From Entelurus aequoreus (lineage: Eukaryota; Chordata; Actinopteri; Syngnathiformes; Syngnathidae), in assembly GCF_033978785.1 (NCBI RefSeq), contig NC_084740.1, positions 72,225,379 through 72,289,378 on the forward strand: DNA of 64,000 nt, given 5' to 3'. Position 1 is the first letter of the stretch. Each line of letters starts with the position of its first letter. Under the pieces are notes generated by a model, which saw only the letters and a list, made by a program, of their open reading frames with translations, ran no database searches and had not been told where the DNA came from. Positions 47,593-60,292 of this stretch are shown piece after piece. The position numbers and the translations under genes were made by a program.

Positions 47593-47720
47593 GCATGGGT
47601 GAGCCAAACGCCAGCCCGCGGGCCAAATGTAGCCTGCCGGCATTTTCAATTTGGCCCGTGAGACGATGGCACGAGTTCATTTTCAATAAGCAACCTAGCC
47701 ATGTGAGGTGTTTTCATATT
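47593..47720. mobile_element. hAT-like GGCCCG fragment
   Basis: Contains cccgcgggccaaatgtagcc and tcaatttggcccgtgag, resembling the left part of the element at 5695. Ends are not preserved. Confidence 0.45.
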
Positions 47721-47756
47721 AAATAAAAAATACCCAGGAGTCTGAGGGGGATTAGA

Positions 47757-47835
47757 CAGAGAGACAAAAACAACAACAGCAAACACAACAATAACAACAA
47801 CAATAGAGCAACATCAGCAAATACGACATGTACAA
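47757..47835. repeat. CAA-rich low complexity
   Basis: Runs of acaacaacag and acaataacaacaac. Confidence 0.8.
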
Positions 47836-47875
47836 ATATGATGGTAAAAGTAATAGCAAATAAGCAGTTAGCGAA

Positions 47876-48402
47876 AATAGTGGATCAGATGTTTGATGAA
47901 GCTCTGTGTCTATCTACCACCACTACTGTTTTCTGTTTATTTGTTACTGACTGTGGCGGGACACCTCTGCCTCTGTTTCACTTTATGTTGCTGGTAAATA
48001 ATATGGTTGTAGTAGTAGGCTAAAGTTAAATTATTTAGTATGCACTAATTAAAGGGGCAGAGCTTTGAGACATTTTAGCTTTTATATTTTATAAGATATA
48101 TTTTTTGTAAGAACCACAATTAATAAATATATTTCAGTGAATAACTTATTGTTCAAATCTGTATATAAATATGTACATAAAGTGTTGTAATTATATTGTA
48201 AAATGGATGGATGGATGGATGGACGTTTAAAACAAAACTGTTATTAATTAGTAAGTATACATTTTTTTAGCCTTTTTAGAGGAAATCATATCATTGTAGT
48301 AAATTATGCAAATTACTCGATGATGTCATGGTGACCACGCCCATAGCCACGCCCATGGCCACGCCCCCATCGCCACAGGTATCTTGGCAGTTTATGGGAA
48401 AC
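47876..48402 (-). mobile_element. hAT copy 3, inverted, 3'-truncated
   Basis: Minus strand starts agtttcccataaactgccaa (48402) and runs through the family body to gatccact. It is inverted relative to copy 2, about 320 bp away, so the pair could form a long hairpin in RNA or single-stranded DNA. Confidence 0.85.
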
Positions 48403-48600
48403 TTTAATTACACCCATTTAAATCCATTGCAAACTTATCCATGTTTGACTTTGAGCTGCTTGATACTTCTAATTGATTACGAAACTTTAAAGAGGTCGTC
48501 ACTCAAGTAAACAGGGTAAGAGTTGAACTTTCACATACTTTTAGTATTCAATTATAACAATTATAAATGATGTATACATTATATAATTATAATATGTAAA
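48403..48600. other. AT-rich unique sequence
   Basis: Nothing recognised apart from AT richness. Confidence 0.4.
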
Positions 48601-48756
<156 letters not shown>

Positions 48757-48955
48757 GTTAGGTCAGGAAAAAACACAGAGGGTATTTCATCCCTGCAAGC
48801 CTGTTTCGCAGGTTTCCCTGCTCTTTAGGGAAAATCCCCTAAGGAGCAGGGAAACCTGTGAAACAGGGATTTTCCCTGCTCTTCGGGGAGAATCCCCTGA
48901 GCTTGTAGACAGGCTTGTAGGGATGAAATAGCCTCTGTGTTTTTTCCTGACCTAA
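48757..48955. mobile_element. Foldback element in TA tract (~199 bp)
   Basis: Outer arms gttaggtcaggaaaaaacac and gttttttcctgacctaa pair, then agagg(g)tatttcatccctg with agggatgaaatagcctct. Inner blocks gcagggaaacctg and caggtttccctgc also pair. It sits between two TA arrays, as if TA was the target. Superfamily unassigned. Confidence 0.75.
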
Positions 48956-49015
48956 TGTATATTCTGCTCTACCCCGGTATTGAGCACTGTATAACGGATA
49001 AACCACAGTAATCTC

Positions 49016-49151
<136 letters not shown>

Positions 49152-49153
49152 CA

Positions 49154-49227
<74 letters not shown>

Positions 49228-49235
49228 GTATATAT

Positions 49236-49267
49236 TAGTGGTTCTTAACCTTGCTGGAGGTACCGAA

Positions 49268-49269
<2 letters not shown>
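49236..49269 (-). mobile_element. hAT end fragment in TA array, copy 1
   Basis: The 34 bp tagtggttcttaaccttgct-ggaggtaccgaacc match, reversed, the right end of the hAT at 21346-21379. Confidence 0.85.
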
Positions 49270-49347
<78 letters not shown>

Positions 49348-49369
49348 TATGTATATATATATATATACA

Positions 49370-49468
<99 letters not shown>

Positions 49469-49476
49469 GTATATAT

Positions 49477-50889
<1,413 letters not shown>

Positions 50890-51089
50890 CAAGGGGTGTA
50901 ACGGTACGTCTATTGTATTGAACCGTTTCGGTACGGGTTTCGGTTCGGTTCAGAGGTGTACCGAACGAGTTTCTACACGGACATATTAAGTAGCCGCCTT
51001 CGCTTCCTTCTGCCTCTGTCTCTGTCAGGACTCTAACACAGCACCCAGCATTGTCCCACCCACACAACCATCTGATTGGTTACAAACAG

Positions 51090-51787
51090 AGCGGTAACAG
51101 CCAATCAGCAGTGCGTATTCAGAGCGGTAACAGCCAATCAGCAGTGCGTATTCAGAGCGGTAACAGCCAATCAGCAGTGCGTATTCAGAGCGGTAACAGC
51201 CAATCAGCAGTGCGTATTCAGAGCGGTAACAGCCAATCAGCAGTGCGTATTCAGAGCGGTAACAGCCAATCAGCAGTGCGTATTCAAAAGCGGTAACAGC
51301 CAATCAGCAGTGCGTATTCAGAGCGGTAACAGCCAATCAGCAGTGCGTATTCAGAGCGGTAGCAGCCAATCAGCAGTGCGTATTCAGAGCGGTAGCAGCC
51401 AATCAGCAGTGCGTATTCAGAGCGGTAACAGCCAATCAGCAGTGCGTTATTCAGAGCGGTAACAGCCAATCAGCAGTGCGTATTCAGAGCGGTAACAGCC
51501 AATCAGCAGTGCGTATTCAGAGCGGTAGCAGCCAATCAGCAGTGCGTATTCAGAGCGGTAGCAGCCAATCAGCAGTGCGTATTCAGAGCGGTAACAGCCA
51601 ATCAGCAGTGCGTATTCAGAGCGGTAACAGCCAATCAGCAGTGCGTATTCAGAGCGGTAGCAGCCAATCAGCAGTGCGTATTCAGAGCGGTAACAGCCAA
51701 TCAGCAGTGCGTATTCAGAGCGGTAACAGCCAATCAGCAGTGCGTATTCAGAGCGGTAACAGCCAATCAGCAGTGCGTATTCAGAGC
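51090..51787. repeat. 33-bp CCAAT-box VNTR, 21 copies
   Basis: The unit agcggtaacagccaatcagc-agtgcgtattcag repeats 21 times with nearly no change: a few ggtagcagcc variants and two 1-bp insertions at about 51288 and 51447. Each unit carries a CCAAT box in the extended form agccaatcag. The unit is a multiple of 3, so both strands stay open; these frames are artefacts. A reversed CCAAT (gattggtta) sits just left at 51073. Confidence 0.97.
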
Positions 51788-51872
51788 GCATGTAGTCAGT
51801 GCTTAGCGTTTAGCAGGTAAGCATCAGGCAGCGGACTTACCCCAAATTATAATAAACACCTCCCAGTCAACT

Positions 51873-52315
51873 TGTTATGATCCGCTGCCCGGATCATATT
51901 TCTGTTTGTTTTATAGTCATTTGTGTTTTTCTGCTAGTCTTGGACTCCTTCTTAGTATCTGTTTAGCACCTCTGAGTTTGGTTACCATAGTAACTAACTC
52001 GCACCTGTTGGTCATCATTGACATTATTATTTAAAGCCTGCCTTCTCAGTCAGTCGTCCTGGCTTCTTTGTTTTGCATCCCGCGACTGCCACGTAGGTTT
52101 GTTCTAGTTTCCTAGCTCCTGCTAGTAGTCACAATCTGTGCTAAGTGTTAGCCTTAGCTTCCGGTGCGCTCGGCACCTCGTCCTGTCGGTTTGTTTTCTG
52201 TTTTGTGTTATTTGATAATTAAATCATGTCGTTACCAGCAAGTCCTGTCCGGTTTTCGTCCTTTGCATCTTGGGAGAACAAAAATCCCGCCACACCATGC
52301 ATCCAGAACGTGACA
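51873..52315 (+). mobile_element. Solo LTR (443 bp)
   Basis: Starts tgttatgatccgctgccc and ends ccagaacgtgaca (TG...CA). The 5-bp TSD caact is perfect at 51868-51872 and 52316-52320. Internal features fit a fish Gypsy-type LTR: attatttaaagcctgcc as a TATA-like region and ttgataattaaatcatg. No primer-binding site or internal region follows. An RFX-like palindrome gttaccatagtaac is at 51981-51994. Confidence 0.92.
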
Positions 52316-53120
52316 CAACTACTAGCAACATCACTATGAGCCCGTTGACCTTCTAGAAACATAAGCGGCAGCTCAGCTCGCTCGCAGTCCTGGCTTGAGG
52401 TGAAGGCTAATTCGCTTTTAGCGTAACGTTAGCTCATTTTGCGGCGTGTGTGTGTGTGTTACGGACAGCAAAGCCCTGTCTGTCTGTTATTTCCCTTTAC
52501 CTTTTTCTGTGTTGATTGAGCTGTGTTGAAGCAGCAAAAAAGGACATTATGTTAAATGAAGAGTTTCTGTCTCTGATAGTTGATATAATAATGTAAGTGC
52601 ATCATTAAGCCTACATGAACTCCATGGTGTTCAGGGATGAATAGTCTCTCCTATTGCTATTGTACCATTTTTTCAGCTATAGGTACATTAATCATTAGTA
52701 ATGCAGCAGCCTAGTTTTGAATGGCAGGGTCCCTGCTATCACATGTTGATAACAATATAACATTTACATAATAAAATTCAACTACAGGCTTCCCAAATGC
52801 TGTAATAAATTAAGCATGATGAGTTGACTTGAAACTGTTTAATGTTGCACTTTTTATATGTAGAAGAAAAGTTTTGTCATTTTATTTAATCTGAGCAACA
52901 ACTTGAGGCAGTTTAATGTTGATTAACGTGGGCAGAATTATTAGAATGTTCCCAATGTTAAAAGGATAAAGCCATTGTCTACAAATTTGGTAAATAAATA
53001 ACCAAAAAATTTACATTTTGTTGTTTTCTTACTGTACCGAAAATGAACCGAACCGTGACCTCTAAACCGAGGTACGTACCGAACCGAAATTTTTGTGTAC
53101 CGTTACACCCCTACTAACCA

Positions 53121-56100
53121 CTGACCATCCCTCTTCTGACGCCATTTGTCAAGTAGAAGCCACATTGACCACCTCGTCTATCGGGGTCTAGTCCGTCCAT
53201 TACACTGTACATTGACACCAAAGAACCACAAAGTTCCCCAATCCAGGTGTCTTAACCATCTTCGTGGTCTATCTCGAAGAGGTCATCTGTCCTGAGGGAA
53301 CTTTCGACAGGCCACGATGACGTCCCGCCTCTGACGCCATTTGACAAAACACTTGTAGGAGGTTAGCCTAATTAAAGGTGCACCGTTTTCATCATTGAAG
53401 TGCCTCACCCATCTCTAGCGCCACGTGTCTCATCAGTTCTTCCCGCAGCAGAAACAACTCTCGCACTTCTGGCACCATTTGACCTCCAATCATCCAAGTG
53501 ACTTACCCATTACAGACATACCCTGTTCCCCTGGTCCTATCTGCCTTACAACTTACACCTTCTGCCTCAAATCTTCAAAACCATCCTGCTTCTGTCACCA
53601 TTTGCCCTAAAATTCTGAGGAGAACCAACTGTTCCACTTTGTCATCGTCTGCCATCTTTTCTGGTGTGTATTCTGCCTTACATCTTCTCAAGTCCTTGAA
53701 TAAATTCCAACATCCCCTGTCGCATGGATCCTTCCTGCTTCATTAACGGACCATCGCACTTCTGACACCATTTTTTGTTCAACTCTGAAGAATGGTACCT
53801 CAATAAATGTACCTTATTCCAGTCATACAATTGTTCTCCAACATCAGTTGTCTCAAAGCTCTTAGCTACCTTATGAATGACAATCCCGCTTCTGACACCG
53901 TTTGTTAAATTTTCTGTTATTTTTTTTCTACTTCCCATTTTCACAAACATTACATGTCTGACACCATTTTATCTTATCTTCTCTATCTAACATATTCACT
54001 AGTGCCCCACCCAAAAGCCCCTCCTGCCTCACGAATGATCATCCCGCTTCTGACACCGTTTGTCCTGCAATTCTGTGGAGGACCACCTGTCTCACTTTGT
54101 CATCGTATTCCATCTTTTCTGGTGTCTATTCTGCCTTACATCCAACATCCCCTGTCGCATGGATCCTTCCTGCTTCATAAACGGACCATCGCACTTCTGA
54201 CACCATTTGTCGTTCAACTCTGAAGAATGGTACCTCGATAAATGTACCTTATTCCAGTCATACAATTGTTCTCCAACTTCAGCTGTCTCAAAGCCCTTTG
54301 CTACCTTATGAATGACAATCCCGCTTCTGACACCTTTTGTTAAATTTCCTGTTATTTTTTTCTACTTCCCATTTTCACAACCATTTTATCTTATCTTCTC
54401 TTTCTAACATCTTAGCATCCACCCAAAAGCCCCTCCTGCCTCACGAATGATCATCCCGTTTCTGACACCGTTTGTCCTGAAATGCTGTGGAGGACCGCCT
54501 GTCTCACTTTGTCATCGTCTGCCATCATTTTTTGTTGTTTATTCTGCCTTACATCTTCTCAAGTGCCTCAACCATTTCCGAAGTCCTCTGTCTAATGAAT
54601 TCTTTGTGCCTCATAACGGACCCTCGAACCTCTGACCCTATTCCAGCCAGCCAACTGTTCTCCAACATCATCCGTTTCAAAGTGACTGACCATCCCGCCT
54701 CTGACACCATTTGTTATATTTCATCTAAATCTCACATCTTTATGAGTGCCTCACCCGTCCTGCCTCACGAATGATCATCCCGCTTCTGACACCGTTTGTC
54801 CTGAAATTCTGTGGAGGACCGCCTGTCTCACTTTGTCATCGTCTTCCATCTTTTCTGGTGTCTATTCTGCCTTACATCTTCTCAAGTCCTTGAATAATTT
54901 CCAACATCCCCTGTCGCATGGATCCTTCCTGCTTCATTAATGGACCATCGCACTTCTGACACCATTTGTCGTTCAACTCTGAAGAATGGTACCTCAATAA
55001 ATGTACCTTATTCCAGTCACACAATTGTTCTCCAACATCAGCTGTCTCAAAGCCCTTTGCTACCTTATGAATGACAATCCTGCTTCTGACACCGTTTGTT
55101 AAATTTTCTGTTATTTTTTTTCTACTTCCCATTTTCACAAACATTACATGTCTGACACCATTTTATCTTATCTTCTCTATCTAACATATTCACTAGTGCC
55201 CCACCCAAAAGCCCCTCCTGCCTCACGAATGATCATCCCGCTTCTGACACAGTTTGTCCTGCAATTCTGTGGAGGACCACCTGTCTCACTTTGTCATCGT
55301 ATTCCATCTTTTCTGGTGTCTATTCTGCCTTACATCCAACATCCCCTGTCGCATGGATCCTTCCTGCTTCATTAATGGACCATCGCACTTCTGACACCAT
55401 TTGTCGTTCAACTCTGAAGAATGGTACCTCGATAAATGTACCTTATTCCAGTCATACAATTGTTCTCCAACATCAGCTGTCTCAAAGTTCTTTGCTACCT
55501 TATGAATGAAAATCCCGCTTCTGACACCATTTGTTAAATTTTCTGTAATTTTTTTGTACTTCCCATTTTCACAAACATTACATGTCTGACACCATTTTAT
55601 CTTCTCTTCTCTAACGAACACATTCGCTAGTGCCCCACCCGAAAGCCCCTCCTGCCTTACGAATGATCATCCCGCTTCTGACACCGTTTGTCCTGCAATT
55701 CTGTGGAGGACCACCTGTCTCACTTTGTCATCGTATTCCATCTTTTCTGGTGTCTATTCTGCCTTACATCCAACATCCCCTGTCGCATGGGTCCTTCCTG
55801 CTTCATAAACGGACCATCGCACTTCTGACACCATTTGTCGTTCAACTCTGAAGAATGGTACCTCAATAATTGTACCCCATTCCAGCCATCCAATTGTTCT
55901 CCAACATCAGCTGTCTCAAAGCCCTTGACTACCTTATGAATGACAATCCCGCCTCTGACACCATTTGTAAAATTTTCTGTAATTGTTTTCTACTTCCCAT
56001 TTTCACAAACATTACATGTCTGACACCATTTTATCTTATCTTCTCTATCTAACATATTCACTAGTGCCCCACCCAAAAGCCCCTCCTGCCTCACGAATGA

Positions 56101-57300
56101 TCATCCCGCTTCTGACACCGTTTGTCCTGCAATTCTGTGGAGGACCACCTGTCTCACTTTGTCATCGTATTCCATCTTTTCTGGTGTCTATTCTGCCTTA
56201 CATCCAACATCCCCTGTCGCATGGGTCCTTCCTGCTTCATAAACGGACCATCGCACTTCTGACACCATTTGTCGTTCAACTCTGAAGAATGGTACCTCAA
56301 TAATTGTACCCCATTCCAGCCATCCAATTGTTCTCCAACATCAGCTGTCTCAAAGCCCTTTGCTACCTTATGAATGACAATGCCGCTTCTGACACCATTT
56401 GTTAAATTTTCTGTTATTTTTTTTCTACTTCCCATTTTCACAAACATTACATGTCTGACACCATTTTATCTTATCTTCTCTATCTAACATATTCACTAGT
56501 GCCCCACCCAAAATCCCCTCCTGCCTTACGAATGATCATCCCGCTTCTGACACCGTTTGTCCTGCAATTCTGTGGAGGACCACCTGTCTCACTTTGTCAT
56601 CGTATTCCATCTTTTCTGGTGTCTATTCTGCCTTACATCCAACATCCCCTGTCGCATGGATCCTTCCTGCTTCATAAACGGACCATCGCACTTCTGACAC
56701 CATTTGTCGTTCAACTCTGAAGAATGGTACCTCGATAAATGTACCTTATTCCAGTCACACAATTGTTCTCCAACATCAGCTGTCTCAAAGCCCTTTGCTA
56801 CCTTATGAATGACAATCCCGCTTCTGACACCTTTTGTTAAATTTCCTGTTATTTTTTTCTACTTCCCATTTTCACAACCATTTTATCTTATCTTCTCTTT
56901 CTAACATCTTAGCATCCACCCAAAAGCCCCTCCTGCCTCACAAATGATCATCCCGCTTCTGACACCGTTTGTCCTGAAATTCTGTGGAGGACCGCCTGTC
57001 TCACTTTGTCATCGTCTGCCATCATTTTTTGTTGTTTATTCTGCCTTACATCTTCTCAAGTGCCTCAACCATTTCCGAAGTCCTCTGTCTAATGAATTCT
57101 TTGTGCCTCATAACGGACCCTCGAACCTCTGACCCTATTCCAGCCAGCCAACTGTTCTCCAACATAATCCATTTCAAAGTGGCTGACCATCCCGCTTCTG
57201 ACACCATTTGTTATATTTCATCTAATCTCACAACTTTATGAGTGCCTTCCCGTCCTGACTCTCGAATGACCATCCCGCTTCAGACACCATTTGACAAAAG
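53121..57300. repeat. ~144-bp satellite in ~432-bp trimers
   Basis: The core atcccgcttctgacaccattt recurs, in variants, about every 144 bp. Longer units repeat as blocks: tcatcccgcttctgacaccg at about 54047, 55235, 55666, 56101 and 56534, with main spacing near 432 bp. Three sub-monomers are distinguished by ctgtggaggacc, gaagaatggtacctc and ttctacttcccattttcac. Left units are divergent and the centre is homogeneous. The many 60-110 codon frames are shared by all blocks and have no domain. Confidence 0.92.
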
Positions 57301-57521
57301 GACTACCCTAAACTGGATTCCGACTGCTTCCATTGACCCTCGTACAACAGATGTTGGGAACAAGTGATCGGATTGTGCAGGTGTACCGAATGTTGTGTCT
57401 CCCGAGTGTGCATTCCGACCCCGGAACGTTCTTTCATTCCCTCAATGTGACTTTTCCTCATTCCCCTTCAGCCTTTGCTCCACTTCCCTCGTCTCCATCT
57501 GCTCTCAGACTCTCCCTGCAG

Positions 57522-57572
57522 GCAGCGATCAAATCACAGTTGAAGAATCCAAACAAGCTGGGAAGCGAGTAG
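57522..57572 (+). other. Candidate terminal exon (weak)
   Basis: A long pyrimidine-rich tract (about 57470-57519) ends in ccctgcag, a good 3' splice site. From 57522 the frame reads AAIKSQLKNPNKLGSE and then TAG. A second frame, SDQITVEESKQAGKRVGGGA, is also open, so the phase is uncertain. A polyadenylation-like attaaa lies at about 57645. I do not recognise the peptide. Confidence 0.22.
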
Positions 57573-57719
57573 GGGGCGGAGCCTAAAGGCAGCCATGGGA
57601 TTAGAACTCATAGATGCCCTCTTGGACCACAGGCCCAGTGTTGTATTAAAGGCTTTGCGGCGACGTGCTCATAGTTTCCTGGATGGCGTCGTGCACGGCC
57701 ATGTCGACGTAAAATATGC

Positions 57720-57767
57720 GACACACACACACACACACACACGCGCAAGCACACACACACACACACT
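57720..57767. repeat. (CA)n microsatellite
   Basis: Two CA runs separated by cgcgcaag. Confidence 0.95.
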
Positions 57768-58019
57768 GGATTAGCAGCATGGAGCTACAGCATCCAATGT
57801 TCCCTACCGTCCGAGGCCCTCAGCATCATAAGCATCCAGGCGGGTCGCACTCGGTCCACCTAAATACTTGCTGACCTGCTTTCGCTAAGCGCGCTTGTCC
57901 GGCCCCGTCTGGACAACTTAATGAAAAGACCTTTTTTTTTTTTCTAGGACGCCAACGAGAGCACATATTGGAAATCCATACCTTTGTGCAGCTGTGGTGG
58001 TTAACGCCGATACGTTTAC

Positions 58020-58121
58020 CTCGCAAGCAGGTCGCCATCAGCACCCGTGTCGTCTTCCAGGAAGTCGTCCGGCTCGATAGTTGACCGAGTTTTATTTACA
58101 TCAGCGAGTTGCTGCCTGTGA
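58020..58121 (-). other. Candidate internal exon (weak)
   Basis: On the minus strand ccttgcag at the 5' side and GAG|gtaaac at the 3' side bracket 102 bp. One frame is fully open and acidic, with residues such as STIEPDDFLEDD and TGADGDLLAR. The composition looks like protein-coding sequence, but no family is recognised and no neighbour exon is found. Confidence 0.25.
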
Positions 58122-58170
58122 CTGCAAGGCCGCCGATCAATAATAAGCAAAGGAATGCTTTCAACCAGCA

Positions 58171-58874
58171 CAGGGGTCGGCAACCTTTACCACTCAAAGA
58201 GCCATTTTGGCAAGTTTCACAAATTAAAGAAAGTAATGGGAGCCACAAAAAAAATTTTTAAATTTAAAATGAAAAACACCGCATACAAAGCTTAAATGCT
58301 TTGTGCTATGTTAACCAGGGGTCTCCGACACACGCACCGGCACGCACTTTAATGTTGAAATTTGATGTTAGTGCAGCCCGCGAGTTTTGAATGGCGCTTG
58401 ATAGCGTCATACTTGCCAACCCTTTCATTTTTCCCGGGAGACTCCCGAATATCAGGGCATGATGACACTGCATTTGGCGCCCTCTACAGTCTGCCCTAAC
58501 AGTGTACCTGCTCGACCACACGTAGAATGCAATTTCAGCTTGCTCACATAAGTGACAGCAAGGCGTACTAACTCAGCAGCCACACATCTTACACTGACGG
58601 TACCAATACCCAGAATCCCATGCAGCCCTAACTCTTCCGCTCAACCAACGCACGGAGAGGGGGGGGGGGGGTTGATGTGTGGGGGGATTTGGTGGTAGTT
58701 GGGGTGTATAATGTAGACCGGAAGAGTTAGGGCTGCATGGGATTCTGGGTAATGGTTGTGTTGTGTTTATGTTGTGTTACGGTGGGATGTTCTCCAGAAA
58801 TGTATGTAGCTGAGCCGCATCAGAGTGGTCAAAAAGCCGCATGTGGCTCCGGAGCCGCGGGTTGCCGACCCCTG
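58171..58874. mobile_element. Intact non-autonomous hAT (704 bp)
   Basis: Ends caggggtcggcaaccttt and gggttgccgacccctg are inverted; TSD aaccagca is perfect at 58163-58170 and 58875-58882. The interior has an inverted pair of blocks, ccctaactcttccg and cggaagagttaggg, around a G-rich spacer. It also has a piece (58412-58460) of the catacttgccaaccct family seen at 19369. Confidence 0.93.
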
Positions 58875-58953
58875 AACCAGCAGAATGCTAATTTTCTTAC
58901 TTAACACGTTTTTTATGTGTAAAGTCGCTGAATGATTTATCGTCATATATTAC

Positions 58954-59040
58954 ACAAGGTGTCCGATACAGCTTTTTTTTATTCCGATACAATACCGATA
59001 TTGGAGCCTTGAGTATTGGCCTATACCACGATATCAGCAT
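58954..59040. mobile_element. DNA-element terminus fragment
   Basis: The words cacaaggtgtccgatacagc and attccgatacaataccgata resemble the terminus of a fish DNA element; no right end seen. Confidence 0.45.
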
Positions 59041-59250
59041 GAATTCTCCATATTTTTTTTTGTAGTGTGAAATGTTATAAAAGGTTTGGTAAAGGGAAAA
59101 TAATCGAGCAGAGAACAACGGTAGGTTGTTAGCATGTTAACGTTAGCATGCTAACAGTTAGCATTTGTCACATACCAAGTTATATGACCCTGAGGTAAAG
59201 GGTTTCAAAATTAGCTAAAAAAGTTAGCATGCTAATGTTAACATGCTAAT

Positions 59251-59577
59251 TGTGGAGGTCTTACTCCTCCGGGTTCTTCAGACCACCAAGGACGGACATG
59301 ACAGCCTCGTTCATCGTTGTGAACACTGATTTATTTTTCCAATATTGAGTTCTTCATATGCTTTTCAGCCATTGGGTTGAGTGTCAGTCCTCTCGTGCTC
59401 GTGCGCGTTCTCCCTCATCCCCCCTCTCCTTCCCGGCTGCTGCCTTTAACAGAGCGACAGGTGATTAGATAAACACGCCCAGGTGGGCCGTCTACGCACC
59501 TGTCGCTGATCTCGAAACCGGTCCTGGCACACCTCGCTTCGCTGCAGGTCCGCAGGCCACCCCTCCCCCCACACACA
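59251..59577 (-). mobile_element. Solo LTR (327 bp)
   Basis: TG...CA ends (tgtggaggtcttactcctcc to ccccccacacaca). The 5-bp TSD ctaat is perfect at 59246-59250 and 59578-59582. Minus-strand orientation is inferred from an AATAAA-like signal (ggaaaaataaatcagtg) near the left side. No internal region. Confidence 0.88.
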
Positions 59578-60043
59578 CTAATGTTACCATTTTAACAATG
59601 AGCATGTGTCACATACCAAGTTATATGACTCTAGGGTAAACGGTTGAAAAATTTGCTCAAACAATTTAGCGTGCTAATGTTAGCATGCTAGCTTACTAAC
59701 GTTAACATGCTAACACTTAACATGTGTCACATACCAAGTTATATGACTCTGGGGTAAAGGGTTTCAAATTTAGCTAAAAAGTTAGCATGATAACACATAG
59801 CATATGTCACATACCAAGTTATATGATTCTGGGATAAACAGTTGTAAAATTAGCCCAATTTTTTTTAAGCATGCTAACACTTAGCATGTATCACATTCTA
59901 AGTTATGTGACTCTGGGGTAAACGGTTGCAAAATTAGCTGAAAAAGTTAGCATGCTAACACTTTGCACGTGTCACTAAGTTGTATGATTCTGCGGCAAAT
60001 GGTTGCAAAATTTGAAATGCTAATGTTAGCCTGCTAGCATGCT

Positions 60044-60127
60044 AAAAATGCGACTTATACTCCAGTGCGACTTACATATGTTTTTTCCCTTCTTTATTAT
60101 GCATTTTCGGCCGGTGCGACTTATACT
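60044..60127. mobile_element. MITE fragment (copy 1)
   Basis: The words aatgcgacttatactccagt and ttctttattatgcattttc belong to the family at 44165. It breaks off at tactccgg, where satellite sequence ggtaaacgg begins. Confidence 0.85.
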
Positions 60128-60292
60128 CCGGGGTAAACGGTTGACAAATTTGCTCAAACAATTTAGCGTGCTAATGTTAGCATGCTAGCTTACTAACGTT
60201 AACATGCTAGCACTTAGCATGTGTCACATACCAAGTTATATGACTCCGGGGTAAAGGGTTTCAAATGTAGCTAAAAAGTTAGCATGATAGAA

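Larger units (their letters stand above)
50890..53112. mobile_element. Non-autonomous hAT (2.2 kb) with VNTR and LTR inside
   Basis: Ends caaggggtgtaacggtac and gtaccgttacacccct are inverted. The TSD actaacca is perfect at 50882-50889 and 53113-53120. GC-rich subterminal gaaccgtttcggtacggg mirrors ccgaggtacgtaccgaacc at the right. It contains a 33-bp VNTR and a solo LTR. No transposase frame. Confidence 0.93.
57301..58162. other. Unique region with CA tract and exon candidates
   Basis: Non-repetitive except for the CA tract at 57720-57767. Contains two weak exon candidates listed separately. The only stretch between the satellite and the hAT that looks like ordinary single-copy DNA. Confidence 0.45.
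59120..60292. repeat. TTAGCATGCTAAC satellite, left block
   Basis: Units of about 110-150 bp with gttagcatgctaacacttag, tgtcacataccaagttatat and gactctggggtaaagg. Broken by a solo LTR (59251-59577) and a MITE fragment (60044-60127). From about 60128 it is a second copy of the segment beginning near 59635. Confidence 0.85.

Noticed and set aside
51090..51787. CRISPR array
   Set aside because: Pure tandem repeat without unique spacers, in a vertebrate genome. The 35-bp array at 16266 fails for the same reason.
51051..51820. Frames of up to 128 codons on both strands in the 33-bp array as a repeat protein
   Set aside because: The unit length is a multiple of three and has no stop in several frames, so any strand stays open. 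The array is inside a non-autonomous hAT.
53425..57132. Repeated 60-110-codon frames in the 432-bp array
   Set aside because: The same peptides appear in every block on both strands and begin at arbitrary Met codons; satellite DNA.
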